Shown here: positions 45,640 to 55,760 of the stretch, one piece after another
How the letters are laid out: every line of letters starts with the position of its first letter
Numbering within the stretch: position 1 is the stretch's first letter
From: Cycas panzhihuaensis
Lineage: Eukaryota > Cycadophyta
Assembly: GCA_023213395.1 (NCBI GenBank)
Contig: CM041465.1
Location: forward strand, 11,098,001 to 11,162,000
Direction: 5' to 3'
DNA length: 64,000 bases
Made by a program: the position numbers and the translations under genes
The notes under the pieces: model-generated
Told to the model about the DNA's origin: nothing
The model's database searches: none
The model's input: the letters and a program-made list of their open reading frames with translations, nothing else

Positions 45640-46440
45640 AACCTTTAAATAATCCAGTAATAATCATGTATGATAGGAAGCTATGCAAGTTGAATTTGAT
45701 GCTTTAATCAAGAATTCAACTTGGGATCTTGTAACGCTCCCACAAGGAAAAAACGTAGTTGACTTTAAATGGGTTTATAGAACAAAATACAACTCAACAG
45801 GTGCAGTTAAAAAATATAAAGCTCACTTAGTTGCAAAAGGATTTTTTTTAATTGATGGCATAGATTATAATAAAACCTTTTCCCCTGTTCCAAATATAAA
45901 TACGATTAAAATAATTATTACTCTATCAGCCAAATTTGGTTGGGAAATTCATCAAATGGATGTAAAGAGCACATTTCTAAATGGTGATCTCAAAGAAGAG
46001 ATCTACATATCTTAGCCACTTGGCTTTATTGATAATCCTAATTTAGTTTGTAAACTAAAGAAATCTATTTATGGATTAAAATAAGCTCCTCGAGCTTGGT
46101 ACACTAAAGTTGACGATTATCTCATTCAAATTAGATGCACTAGATGTATTAGTGATCCAAATTTTTATTTCAAACATGAAAATAATAATATTACCTTTTT
46201 AATCTTATATGTTGATGATATCATCATTAGTGGATCATTAACAAATAACATTCATCACTTAAAAACTACTTTAATGAATAAATTCGAAATGAACAATTTA
46301 GTTCTACTACATTATTTTCTCGGATTACAAATTTATCAAAATGATTCAAAAATAACTATATCACAACCTAAATATATTTTAGACTTAATTAAACAGTTTA
46401 ACATAGAAAATACTAAACCCGTCTCTAATCTGTTATAATC
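45640..46440 (+). pseudogene. Element D reverse transcriptase with YVDD
   Basis: FDALIKNSTWDLVTLPQGKN, DFKWVYRTKYNSTGAVKKYK, AHLVAKGF, FLNGDLKEEIYI, SIYGLK then a stop where Gln is usual, and APRAWY. The catalytic LYVDDIIIS box (about 46206-46232) is intact, then LHYFLGLQIYQ. Only single stops interrupt it. Confidence 0.87.
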
Positions 46441-47140
46441 AGGAGTAAAATTATCTACTGATTGTCCAATACTTTTATGTGATCCAATATTATATAGACA
46501 ACTAATTAGTAGTCTTATTTATTTAACTCATATCTGCCCTGATATATCTTATGCTATCGCTTTATGTTCACGTTATATGCAACTACCACATGAATCACAT
46601 TAGAAAGTTGTTAAACATATATTATGATATCTTCAAAACATTATTTTTTATGGACTAACTTATAATTTTTATAGTAAAGCTCTAACTTTAACAAGATATA
46701 TTAATTCAGATTAGGCCAGTGATACAAATAATCGTAAGTCTACATCAAGTTATGTATTTTTTATAGATTCTTCACCTATTAATTAGTCTAGTAAGAAAAT
46801 ACAGGCACTAGCTCTATCAATGACTAAAGCTAAATATCGTGCACTTATTGAAGCCAACAAAGAATCACTTTGGCTCAAATCTCTTCTAAATGAAATTGGT
46901 CTATCTTCTAACTCTTCCATTGAACTTAAAGTTGATAATCAAGGTGTTATTGCTATTGCTACAAATCCAGTAGCACATTCTAGAACTAAACATATAGAAT
47001 TACATCAACATTTTATTCATAATCTTGTTATTGATAATATTGTTCATTTATCTTATTGTCCTATAGATCTATAGGTTGTTGACATACTCACAAAGTTTTT
47101 AACTGAAGACAAGTTTCTAAACCTGCGAGATTTGTTGAAA
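46441..47140 (+). pseudogene. Element D RNase H and Pol end
   Basis: LYRQLISSLIYLTHICPDIS, then NSD with a stop for Trp, NNRKSTSSYVFF, SMTKAKYRALIEANKE and LKVDNQGVIAIATNPVAHSR. Then TKHIELHQHFI and VVDILTKFLTEDKF. The RNase H Glu (TEAEY in relatives) is Lys. Ends before the purine tract. Confidence 0.86.
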
Positions 47141-47205
47141 ATAAAAGAAGTCTCCATCAAAGGGGGGTCAACGTGATAAAGATATTCTTTATAAAAGTTA
47201 ATATT

Positions 47206-47214
47206 AAAGGGGGA
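47206..47214 (+). other. Polypurine tract of element D
   Basis: AAAGGGGGA immediately before TGTTAGGATTATT. Confidence 0.92.
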
Positions 47215-48174
47215 TGTTAGGATTATTAATGTTACTTTTTATTTAAGTCATATGTGTAAATCTATATTTAAGTGATTCTAATGTTTAAAGTTTAGAGTTT
47301 ATTTAATTATTATATGAAAGGTCATTGAAATGCACAACTACCCATTTCAACGAACCTTTCTTGTTATTAATATCTTCTCCTAGATTCAAGGAGGTGGTTC
47401 TGAGAATCTAGGAGGTTGTCTATGTTGTAGTGTAATATCATCACTTAACTCCCTCTTACTTACCAGGATTGTGCACCTCAATTTACACATGTGATACTAA
47501 AACACATGTAGGTAAGTTAATATTAATTTGAGTTAGTTTATTTAAGTTAAGTTATATTATTTTATTATTAATTTGAATTCAGGGGTTGAGGAGTTTCCCT
47601 CCTCCCCCAAAACTATTTATATTATGGGGTGTACAACCTTGGTGTCTTTAGACATCACCTCCTTTGAGGATATTTGTCATACTCTCAATAACAATGGATT
47701 GAAGACAATACTATCATGCTCTCATAGTTCATTTGTGCAACATCAATCTACATTGCTATATTGTTACATAGATTTGTATTGAATATTTGATGCAATACTA
47801 TTATTTTGAATATATTGAAGTTTATTATATCTTCTACACTATTCTCCTTATAAGTATATATTTCCAACATTTGGTATCAGAGCATTTAGGTCTACATATT
47901 TTTTCCTTCATTTGGTATTAGAGCAGTTTAGCTACATTCTATTTCCATCAGTTTAAATCTTATTTCAAAGGTTGGTTTATCATACATAGGTGGTATTGTT
48001 TATGATCCTTTGTATAGCCTGTTCTTTAATAAAATCTTAGAATTTAAGAGGTGGTTTTTCTTCCCTAGAAGGGGTTTTCCACCTATCACATCTTATGTAC
48101 TTGTGCAATATCTAATTTTACCTGTGTATTTATCTATTTAATCCTAAGATATTGTGCATGTACCTATTCTCACA
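47215..48174 (+). repeat. 3' LTR of element D, interrupted by X
   Basis: TGTTAGGATT to TATTCTCACA, matching 41204-41630 except for insertion X. Followed by AGAAT (48175-48179). Confidence 0.92.
47423..47950 (+). mobile_element. Insertion X: LTR plus doubled primer site, TG...CA
   Basis: 528 bp absent from the 5' LTR of D. It begins TGTTGTAGTG and ends TTTCCATCA. Flanks GTCTA (47418-47422) and GTTTA (47951-47955) are a target duplication with one change. The first 447 bp end in CCAACA (47869) and are followed by TGGTATCAGAGCA (47872-47884), then a second copy TGGTATTAGAGCA (47913-47925). It therefore looks like an LTR with a very short leader but no internal genes. A relative is at 32846-33338. 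Confidence 0.8.
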
Positions 48175-48179
48175 AGAAT

Positions 48180-48425
48180 TTCTGCATAAATATTTGTATT
48201 ATCTATCTCCCATTACAGTTTGGTTACGGCATCTGTAGGAGTTGTTAGAGCAGTTCAAGTAGAAGTAAGTATTGTAGTTATTGCAAGTATGATGTGTGTA
48301 GGTTGTAAGTGGGCTCTCCAAAGGCCTTCATACTTTATAGTAGTTTTAACTCTAGTGTACCATAAATCCTAATTTTCTTCACCTTTCAATATGTAGTTGA
48401 TATTCTGCTTAAATTGAGATGATAT
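48180..48425 (-). pseudogene. Element C Gag, N-terminal part
   Basis: The minus strand reads SSQFKQNINYILKGEEN, then DLWYTRVKTTIKYEGLWRA and HLQPTH, ending EIDNTNIYAEI just before the D insertion. It joins LLVTDHSLHNL at 41198. The start codon position is ATA. Confidence 0.86.
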
Positions 48426-50344
48426 GATGATGATGATGAAGTAGAAGAGATGATAGAAGTGTATGCCACTAACACATGTGGTTAGTACACCTGTCCTAGT
48501 AGGGATGTAGAAATAAATGTTATGATGAGGAGGTAAGCAATGATTAAGTATGTTTCAATAGCTATGAAGAATGAGTATAAGCAATGATATAAGAATGAGA
48601 CCTAATGTAGAGCTGGCAAAGAGTAGTGATGTCTCATACCACTAACCTCTAACTTATGTCTAAATATATGTGAGGTTTTGATGCCTAAGGCTTCTAGTAT
48701 ATGATTATGGCCTTTACCCATGGTACCCACACTTGCATTTAGTGATGAAATCCAAGTCACAGTAGAGTTCAAGTCCTTTAATCCTCACCTAGTTCACTAG
48801 TGAGCTACTATATACCTCCTCTAAAGAGTTAAATGGTACGTTTATATCCCATGGCTATGATGGATATTGGACTGGGTTAATTTTAATCTTACATTAAGGT
48901 TTTAGTCATCCTAGTTAGTTATTAGGATAATCCTTAAAAGGAGCATGTAGGTATAACTAATCTATTACTCCACTAGTATTCTGGTTAAGACCAGACCCAA
49001 TATAAAACTTACACCTCCCTTAAGGCCCAGACTTTGGCCAACCATGGCCTATTTCAACTAAGATGAGTGTGTACATAAGTTAAGAATTGGTGGTATAAAT
49101 TAAATGTAATAGGTTCATTTTAGGAAATATGTAAATATATTTACATTTGTGTTACTGAAATGAATTGCTAATGTGTTGATACTTGCTTTTATGTTTTTGT
49201 CTATCAATGTGCATGTATATGAATAAATATACAAAGATGTTAAGTATAAATACCAGATTTTACTATGATCTAAGTGTTTTACTATTACAATAAGGTTTTT
49301 TTTTACTTTTATTGTTTGAAAAATCCCTTTTTTTTTTTTAAGGAAAGGGAAAAAGTAAGAAAAACTTAAAATTTTACTTCTAAACTTAAATTTTAACCAA
49401 GAGAAAAAGTATTAGGAAAAATGAGAGGAATTTGAATCTTCTATTAGAAACTTCTTTATGGTCATACAAATATATGAAATAACTAAAACATTTCAGCTCA
49501 AAACATCACTCTTCTAGATGATAGATCTCGTTGTTATGAGTCAAGAAGTCTTATGGTGAAAATTTTAAAAATAAGAAGAAATAGTTCAAAACTCACTGAA
49601 ACTCCTATGAGACTTTCCATGGTAAAAATCTAAATTTTAAAGAAATCTCTCTCTCTGATACATCAAATCTGATAAAACTTTATTTGTTGGATTTCTTGAG
49701 GCTAGATCTACTAAAACCCTTAAAAAATGTTGACATGCATTAAAAATTTTAAGAAATTTTTTTTAAAAAGTAGTCAAATTAGAGCCAACTAAACTTCTAT
49801 TTTTTAGGCTGATCAAGATAAAATTTGGAGATGGTATAGAAGACAAAAGTATTTTTCTTACTTGGGCATCCCTTCCTACAAATTTTTAGCCAAAACAGAC
49901 AACTTTTAATTTTCATCTCTTGTAGAGCTAAACAACCTTTTTCCAAATAGTTCAGGCTTATTTCTGCCACTTGCAAATAGTTAAATATTTTTCCTATAGC
50001 TTTACAACATAGATTTTATAACTGACAATTGATTTATGATAACAGGTCAATAGAATCTCCCTTAGTAAAGTTTAAAATTAGTTACAAAGATTGATAAAAA
50101 ATATTTTTTTCTAGGAACCCAAAGCTAGGAAACCTTCTTCCGACTAATAACTTTGATAATTAATGCACCTACAAATAAATAGAGGATATTAAAATATGTT
50201 ATAAATAAAATACAAGCTTTGCATGATATAAAAACTCTCAAAATTTTAAAAATAATGAGTGCACTCTCAATACTTAACATTGAAGGTGAAGGAGAGGAAA
50301 AATAACTCCATGCAAGTGGAATGGAGTGAATAAATCTCCTTCTA
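48426..50344 (-). other. Leader of element C
   Basis: Non-coding. The part nearest gag (48430-49080) matches the leaders of A and B. The rest is AT-rich with no frame. Confidence 0.65.
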
Positions 50345-50356
50345 GCTCTAATACCA
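50345..50356 (-). other. Primer binding site of element C
   Basis: On the minus strand TGGTATTAGAGC, two bases after the LTR, identical to element A. Confidence 0.9.
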
Positions 50357-50358
50357 TA

Positions 50359-50671
50359 TAAAGAAATGATGGATCTAAGGAATAAATCACTCGCATGCAC
50401 ACAATGGAAATAGAGAATGAAAAGAAGATGAAAGCAAGATATGAGAGCAAAGTTTAGAGGTGAGAATAAATAATAACTCCCTCCTTGAGATTTCATCTTT
50501 TATTATTGAGGGTGAGTATTAAGGTTAGGATTTTTTCACCTGATGACATGAACCCAAAATTACAACTAAATGTATATAAAGCGCATTTCACTAAGAGACT
50601 AATGCTAACAATATACCCTAACAACACTTAATTAATCTATACAAATGACCTTAATACATTAACCTATTTCA
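50359..50671 (-). repeat. 5' LTR of element C
   Basis: Minus strand begins TGAAATAGGTTAATG and ends ATTTCTTTA. 313 bp. Confidence 0.9.
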
Positions 50672-51180
50672 AATGAAGCAGACTAAGCTATCTGCTTCAA
50701 CATTTTGATCATGAAGGATATTCCAGATGTCTTCCACAAGAAAAGAAGATAAAAGTGACCTAGCGGTCAAGGCAAGATACCTCAATTAGGGATAAAGGAC
50801 TTAGTAGAATCGAGTCAACTATGACACAACAATTTTAGAGTCGCAGAATAAAATAATAGGGCCACAGTGGAAGTGAAGTGCATTAGTAAGAGCCTCTATA
50901 ATGGTGGTTGACTCTAGTTTGTTATTTTTCACCTTAGGTAGGTACATCCCAGAACACATGAGATCATGCCTGAAAGGACCATGGATAATCTAGTTGATTG
51001 CGAAGGGTCCTCAGTTACCACATCTGCCACCATCAATGTAAATGAGGAGACCCATGGCGCAAGAGGAGAGATAAGCTTTGTAAAAAGAGTAGACAAAGAA
51101 TGTGTAGAGTAAAAGAAAGATGGAGAGACAAGGCTTAAATACTCATGACAACTCAAAAAAGGGGGTCCATTAGACGATAG
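50672..51180 (-). mobile_element. Old gypsy 3' region H, right part
   Basis: Continues region H after element C. GAAGCAGACTAAGCTATCTGC here matches GAGGCTATCTGCCTC near 54208 of T, and 36130-36150 matches the sequence just left of that. The right limit is set by the sharp rise in GC near 51185. Confidence 0.72.
50683..51055 (-). pseudogene. Decayed second copy of the extra RNase H gene
   Basis: The minus strand reads MGLLIYIDGG, then NNKLESTTIIEALTNALHFH, ILFCDSKIVVS and VEADSLVCF, colinear with the intact RNase H of element T (53949-54617). The first Asp, the CDS Asp and the last Asp remain. The Glu of NNEAEY is degraded (NNKLES). Stops interrupt it. It shows that the extra RNase H belonged to an older element of the same family too. 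Confidence 0.75.
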
Positions 51181-53192
51181 GAGAGTGGGCGCGCTGCTAC
51201 GGGATAACTACCTAACTGATAGGTATAAGAGAGGGTGAGTGGTGGAATGATGGAAGGTGGGACCTAAGAGGTGGGCAATTACCACGCAGAGCGCCTAGTG
51301 CGCCGGAGCGCGAGTTCGGGATCTGCAATGGAGTATGGCTACTGTCGGGTGACCCTTCACCGCTTCGAATAAGGGGTGAAGGTACGCAGGGCAAACCTGA
51401 GTTGACTTAGGAATAGGACCCTCCCACCCTTGGGTGGCCAGAAGGGGGGGAGAGAAGACCTAATGGAGACAGGCCAAGGACACTCCTACACAACCTAACC
51501 GGGTACACGAGTGATGCGGGAAGCAAGGCACTCGTGTGGTCAAGGGGAGAGGAGGAAAGGTAGGGGAGAGGGGGACTCCTACAATCTTTCCTACAAATGA
51601 TAAAGATGCATGAAACAAGACAAAAGAATCGCAAACAAGTACCAAGCCGATTTCTTCCTTTTATCCTTCAATGTACTAATTACTACGAAAGAAATAAAAG
51701 GAAAAGAAAGGGGAGTGGAGGGGAACGAACGTGCACCTGGAGCGAAGGCGTGCGAGACGAAGTAACCTTCTCGAGGGGCGTCCAACCACTCCGCGTGACG
51801 TACTGGATGCGAGATATTGCGGCGGACGAAGAGGGGGCTTCCTTACCTTCCCCGAAAAAATAAATGCAATACCAAGAAAGAAAGGAAGCACCAACTAAGA
51901 AATGAAATAGCATGAAAACATAACGCACATGAAGGTGCTTACCGGTAGCTAGGCCCACGGGCGATGCACTCCACGCTTCCCAAGTACCTGTAAGTAATAG
52001 CAGTCTCTTTCTCTTCCCAAAGGAAGAGCACTAACATGCAACGCAAACACTCTAACAATATATGGCTAAATAACATAAACGAGAATCTAAATATACACGC
52101 ATTAGTGCTAATCCAATAATGAAAGTATCAAAAGAAAGTGACCAAAGTGAAAGTGAATGGTTGGGTAAGCCTCAGAGTGGCCTACCTCCCACAAATGATG
52201 CCCAAACCTCCTCCCAAGAGCCACGAGGCAGCGAGGAGAAAGTCAAGAGCAAGGGCTGGAAAATGGCAGCAAAAGGGGTAAAGAGAGGCCCAAGGGTACC
52301 CACGGCGAACCGGGATGCTATGAGGAGCAAACCGGGTGACCCGGGGAAGAAAGGGGGAGCAAGAAACCAGCGGTTGGGACTTATGAGTGATGCCCAAACC
52401 TGAGCAAAAGGCTCAAAATCAGCACTGCAACTTGTGACAGCGCTGGTTTGGGCAACCAAAGGGAGCTTTCAAACCCTTGTTTGTAAGCCAAGGGCAACAC
52501 GGGGTGAGAGGGAGGTTTTGGGGGGCTAAGAGCTGCCTAAGGAGCATGGAAGGTGGTACGGAATCCACCCAGCTCCTCTCTAAAACCTATACAACCCCTC
52601 CACACCACTGCCTTGGACAGCAGACGTAGGCAAGGAGTACAGGGAGAGTGGTATAACAGCCCCCAAAAGGGAGGACAACCAACCCTCAAGCAACAAGTAA
52701 GAGCAAACGAGCTGAAGCATGAATATCACAAGAAAACAAGCATAAAAACAAGGAATACCTGAAGAGAAGAGGCAAGGGATTTGCCTCAGCCAAAGGGCAG
52801 CGGAGAGGGACTGATAAATCAGCCCAGATCTGAAGTAGAGCAGGTTTGAGGCCCTGCTACAGAGGTGTGACGGGAAACACCTGCACTTGGGGCGCTTATG
52901 GACTGCCTGGGTGAAGACCGGCTGGAAACCACTTCAAAGGAGCCCTCTCCAAGGCGTTTGAGGGGCTGGGAGAATGTCTCAGCCATGCCAAAGGAGAGTT
53001 GGGTGCTGTATGAAGAGTGCAGGTCCAGCTGATGCAATGAGGAGAGAGAAGCGAGGCAGAGAGTGTTTCCTTGAGAGCAATTCCAAAAGTGAGCCAAAAG
53101 ATCCTTGAAAATGAGCCAAAAAGGGCTTAAGTACTCAAGCAAAACCCTAAAGCGTGCGATTAGGGCACAACTGGAAGAGAAATAAAGCATGA

Positions 53193-53231
53193 GCCACGTG
53201 GCAGTTTCGCAATAAATGCGAAATTGCCACG
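53193..53231. promoter_or_regulatory. G-box and 14-bp imperfect hairpin
   Basis: GCCACGTGGC at 53193-53202 contains the plant G-box CACGTG. Overlapping it, GTGGCAGTTTCGCA (53198-53211) pairs with TGCGAAATTGCCAC (53217-53230) with one mismatch. Confidence 0.6.
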
Positions 53232-53267
53232 GCAGATTTTTAAAAATAACCTGAGACAGTCGTACCG

Positions 53268-53299
53268 TTGGAATATTCGCGGTACCGCGAATATTCCAA
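53268..53299. promoter_or_regulatory. 32-bp perfect palindrome, core GCGGTACCGC
   Basis: The left arm TTGGAATATTCGCGGT is followed with no spacer by its exact reverse complement. On the minus strand it lies about 17 bases before a TTATTTTTAAAAAT stretch (53238-53251), a possible TATA region. The same 10-base core is in the palindrome at 55584-55619. Confidence 0.9.
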
Positions 53300-53948
53300 A
53301 TGCATGAAAAATTTGTGATGCACCTAGGGCTGAAAATGGGGCCCACCAACCAGTCCGGGTTGGGGGCAGATGACTGAAAAGGCTAACATAACGCTAAAAC
53401 ACCTACCCGGAAGCAAACAAGCCAACAAAACAGGTCCAAAGGAGCAAAAATAGGGCTCGAGTGGGGTGGCAAGTTGACCAAACGATGATGAGTCATCACA
53501 CGGGCGGAGGTGGCGCAAACCTAGTGGATCCTGGAGCAAGGAGGGCAGATGCAGAGAAATGTCTGGTCACCGGGGTGCCACCTTGGGAGTGTGTCCCTGC
53601 TATAGTCGTCATAGGCTAACATAGGTGTAGATGACTACAAGGCCGCCCACAAAGGCATACGTATGCAGATACACAAGCAAACATCCAGTAAAAGAAAGCG
53701 ATGATAATGCGAGAGACATACCTGCACTTACCTGAGTCGGTGATTCCGTATCCATTCCGGAGCCGGAAACACTTTGCTAAGAAAGCCTCGCCTCGGGCAC
53801 AGTGCGATGGCGAATGCTGGCAACACAACTGAGTCGATGTGTATATAGATATATCAATCAAGATCATAACAGTAGGCAAGGGTGCCGGCGAGTGTCGTGG
53901 CAGGATGCGTGGATACGAAAACAGTGGTGGAGACGACATAGGGGCTGC

Positions 53949-54617
53949 CTATGGGCCACCTAGAAACCGACTGGAAGAATGAGACAGGTGAGGGAGCTGC
54001 CCCCACCACAAAGGATGCAAAGGAACATGCATAGCTAAATAAAGAACAAATAGTGGGTACCATAGTTTTACCTCATTAGTAACCCGGTTTCGGAGGTGCA
54101 AACGGATCACAAAGTAAAGTGACAGATGACCTGGGGCTTGGGCGACGGGAAGGCCAGGCAAACCTCGTGGGGCAGTCAAGAAGGGGAGGCGGCGCTCAAG
54201 GATAAGGCGAACGAGGCTATCTGCCTCGGTGAGGGCCCAAGGGATATCTTGGATATCAACAGAAAAGCGGGCCGGGAGGGATCCGGTAGAAGCAAGAGTC
54301 CTCAAGTGAGGGCATCGCACCTGGTAAACCTGGGTGAGATGAGACACCACAACTTGAGAGTCACAAAACAAAAAAATGGGTCTGTGATGGAAGCGGAGAG
54401 CGTCAGTGAGGGCTTCAATAACAGCTGCATACTCAGCTTCGTTGTTGGTAGCCTCTGGGAGGAAGATCCCAGAGCGGAGGAGATCATGTCCAGAAGAGCT
54501 GCGGAGGATCCATGCAGCGGCAGAAGGTCCAGGATTACTGCGGCTTCCACCGTCGGTAAAGATGTAGACAGACATCGGCGACACAAAATCCAAGCAATCA
54601 ATGGGTGATGAAATCAA
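53949..54617 (-). CDS. Extra RNase H (archaeal/plant RNase HI-like), intact tetrad
   Basis: 222 codons without a stop, ATG at 54617 (a second Met is residue 15). The N-terminal strand is YIFTDGGSRSNPGPSAAAW (Asp22), then TNNEAEYAAVIEALTDAL (Glu62), FLFCDSQVVVSHL (Asp86) and TEADSLVRL (Asp133). This is the DEDD tetrad of RNase HI in the DG-S-NPGP form that plant Tat-type gypsy elements carry in addition to their own RNase H. The last 80 residues are not recognised. It lies about 3.7 kb beyond the integrase stop, on the same strand as pol, and is divergent from the plus-strand gene at 55791. It would cut RNA in RNA/DNA hybrids during reverse transcription. Confidence 0.88.
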   Translation of the reverse strand: MISSPIDCLDFVSPMSVYIFTDGGSRSNPGPSAAAWILRSSSGHDLLRSGIFLPEATNNEAEYAAVIEALTDALRFHHRPIFLFCDSQVVVSHLTQVYQVRCPHLRTLASTGSLPARFSVDIQDIPWALTEADSLVRLILERRLPFLTAPRGLPGLPVAQAPGHLSLYFVIRLHLRNRVTNEVKLWYPLFVLYLAMHVPLHPLWWGQLPHLSHSSSRFLGGP

Positions 54618-55583
54618 CGCTCAACAAGCAAGCAGAAAATGGCCGTGAAGGGTAGGAGGACCTAGCAATGAGGTAACCCAGGGCGAGAGCAGACAATCCG
54701 ATCACCGGCAGAGAGTGGTTGGAAGGGAAAAAACCCCTTGGAGTGCCAAAAGGTCACCTTAGAAAGCGAAACATGCCCCCGAGTGGGGGGGGCATTTCTT
54801 TTGGGGACTCCAAGAGCGAGAAAGGACTGCGAAAATGAGTCCAGGCGAAGCAGGCCAAACGAGTATAAACTTGGGCAGGCACGGGAGTAGCGCGCAAAAC
54901 GATGCAGAAGGGCCCTGGCAAAAGTGCGATGATGATGCACCATAAATGCCCTTGACGAAGGGCAAAAAGGGCACCAATATAGCGCAATTGATGACAGGGC
55001 CAGAAGGCAAAGGTAATCGGGGCAACGAGACGGTCCCAACGACTGACGCGAGACCAGAAACAGAGGAAGTGCCCGCTAGGGGCCCCGCCTATATAAGGAA
55101 ATTGACGGGAAAATGGATTCATTTTCACCGGCTCTCGTACAAAACCAGAGCCATTTCCTTACGCAGTGGAGCGCCACCCAACTTCGGAGGCACACAGAGG
55201 GAGATCGGACCGTCAAATCGGGGAGCGGGGACAGCCAGCACGACCGACCCGACGACATGGCGATAGCGAGACCAGATCCAGTGAGTGGAAATCACTAAAC
55301 CTGACCCAAATTGAAGTTCAAATTTCATGGTTTTTTGTAGTTTTTAAAGTAATTTTTGCATAGTCTTAGTGCCCCTTACGGGCAACAGAAGGCTTCCCGG
55401 GATCCGAATCGACTCAAAGAAGAGGCGGACACGGGCATTAGGGAGTTGGTCTGTGGCCCCACTGGCCCACCGTAAGAAAATATTTTTGGTTTTAGGCGTA
55501 AACCCCTTTAGGGGGTCACCGTCAGATCGCAAGAATGATCGCGGCAGTCGCCATTGTCGCGGGCCCTGAATCATCGCGGGACC
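54618..55583. other. Spacer between divergent genes, with TATATAAGG
   Basis: No supported gene. CCTATATAAGG at about 55087-55097 can act as a TATA box on either strand. ATGCCCCC (54773-54780) and GGGGGCAT (54788-54795) form a small hairpin. Open frames on both strands here have compositional bias only. Confidence 0.5.
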
Positions 55584-55619
55584 CGTGCCAAACTTAGCGG
55601 TACCGCTAAGTTTGGCACG
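55584..55619. promoter_or_regulatory. 36-bp perfect palindrome, core GCGGTACCGC
   Basis: The left arm CGTGCCAAACTTAGCGGT is followed directly by its exact reverse complement. About 12 bases to the right is GCGTAAAAATAG, a weak TATA-like stretch in the direction of the plus-strand gene at 55791. The outer arms differ from the palindrome at 53268 but the core is the same. Confidence 0.92.
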
Positions 55620-55688
55620 CAAAGGTGAAGGCGTAAAAATAGACATGAGGGCCAAAAGAGCCCCAAATCTCAGGCAGAAGGAGATTTG

Positions 55689-55704
55689 AGAGAGAGAGAG
55701 AGAG
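55689..55704 (+). repeat. GA dinucleotide repeat
   Basis: (GA)n in the presumed 5' untranslated region of the plus-strand gene. GAGA tracts are common in plant promoters and leaders. Confidence 0.8.
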
Positions 55705-55760
55705 GTAACAATAGTTGACATGAGACTGACTTGAGGTGTTTTTGGTATGAACAGGCTGTC

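Larger units (their letters stand above)
41204..48174 (+). mobile_element. Ty1/copia element D with COBW gene pieces
   Basis: Inserted in the gag of element C with a perfect duplication AGAAT (41199-41203 and 48175-48179). The 5' LTR is 427 bp; the 3' LTR region is 960 bp because X is inserted in it. Between primer site and gag lie 2.3 kb holding two pieces of a COBW-type GTPase gene. Gag passes straight to integrase without knuckle, protease or integrase zinc domain. About 42 LTR differences by hand (near 90% identity). Confidence 0.93.
36151..50671 (-). mobile_element. Ty1/copia element C, split by element D
   Basis: Minus-strand relative of element A with LTRs at 36151-36463 and 50359-50671. 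Flanking bases AATAA (36146-36150) and AATGA (50672-50676) are a target duplication with one transition. Its gag is interrupted by element D (41204-48174), and C itself sits in region H. By rough hand count its LTRs differ at more than 40 of 313 positions, the most diverged pair in the window. Confidence 0.9.
51185..53948 (-). mobile_element. Probable 3' LTR / 3' region of element T
   Basis: GC-richer, non-coding, between the extra RNase H and the old region H. It contains the promoter-like cluster at 53190-53300 (palindrome, G-box, hairpin, TATA-like run). Only one copy is in the window, so the LTR ends are unknown. A minus-strand frame of 176 codons (52819-53349) runs through it without recognisable features. 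Confidence 0.5.

Noticed and set aside
51407-51958. Cluster of short frames on both strands near the composition border
   Set aside because: Mutually overlapping, no motifs, typical of non-coding GC-richer LTR sequence.
52819-53349. 176-codon minus-strand frame
   Set aside because: Lies in the probable LTR, runs through the palindrome and hairpin, and has no recognisable domain.
54126-54608. 160-codon plus-strand frame
   Set aside because: Antisense to the RNase H gene, whose catalytic motifs are on the other strand.
54662-55128. Overlapping minus-strand frames of about 125 codons
   Set aside because: Two frames open over the same GC-rich stretch, a composition effect; neither has a recognisable motif.
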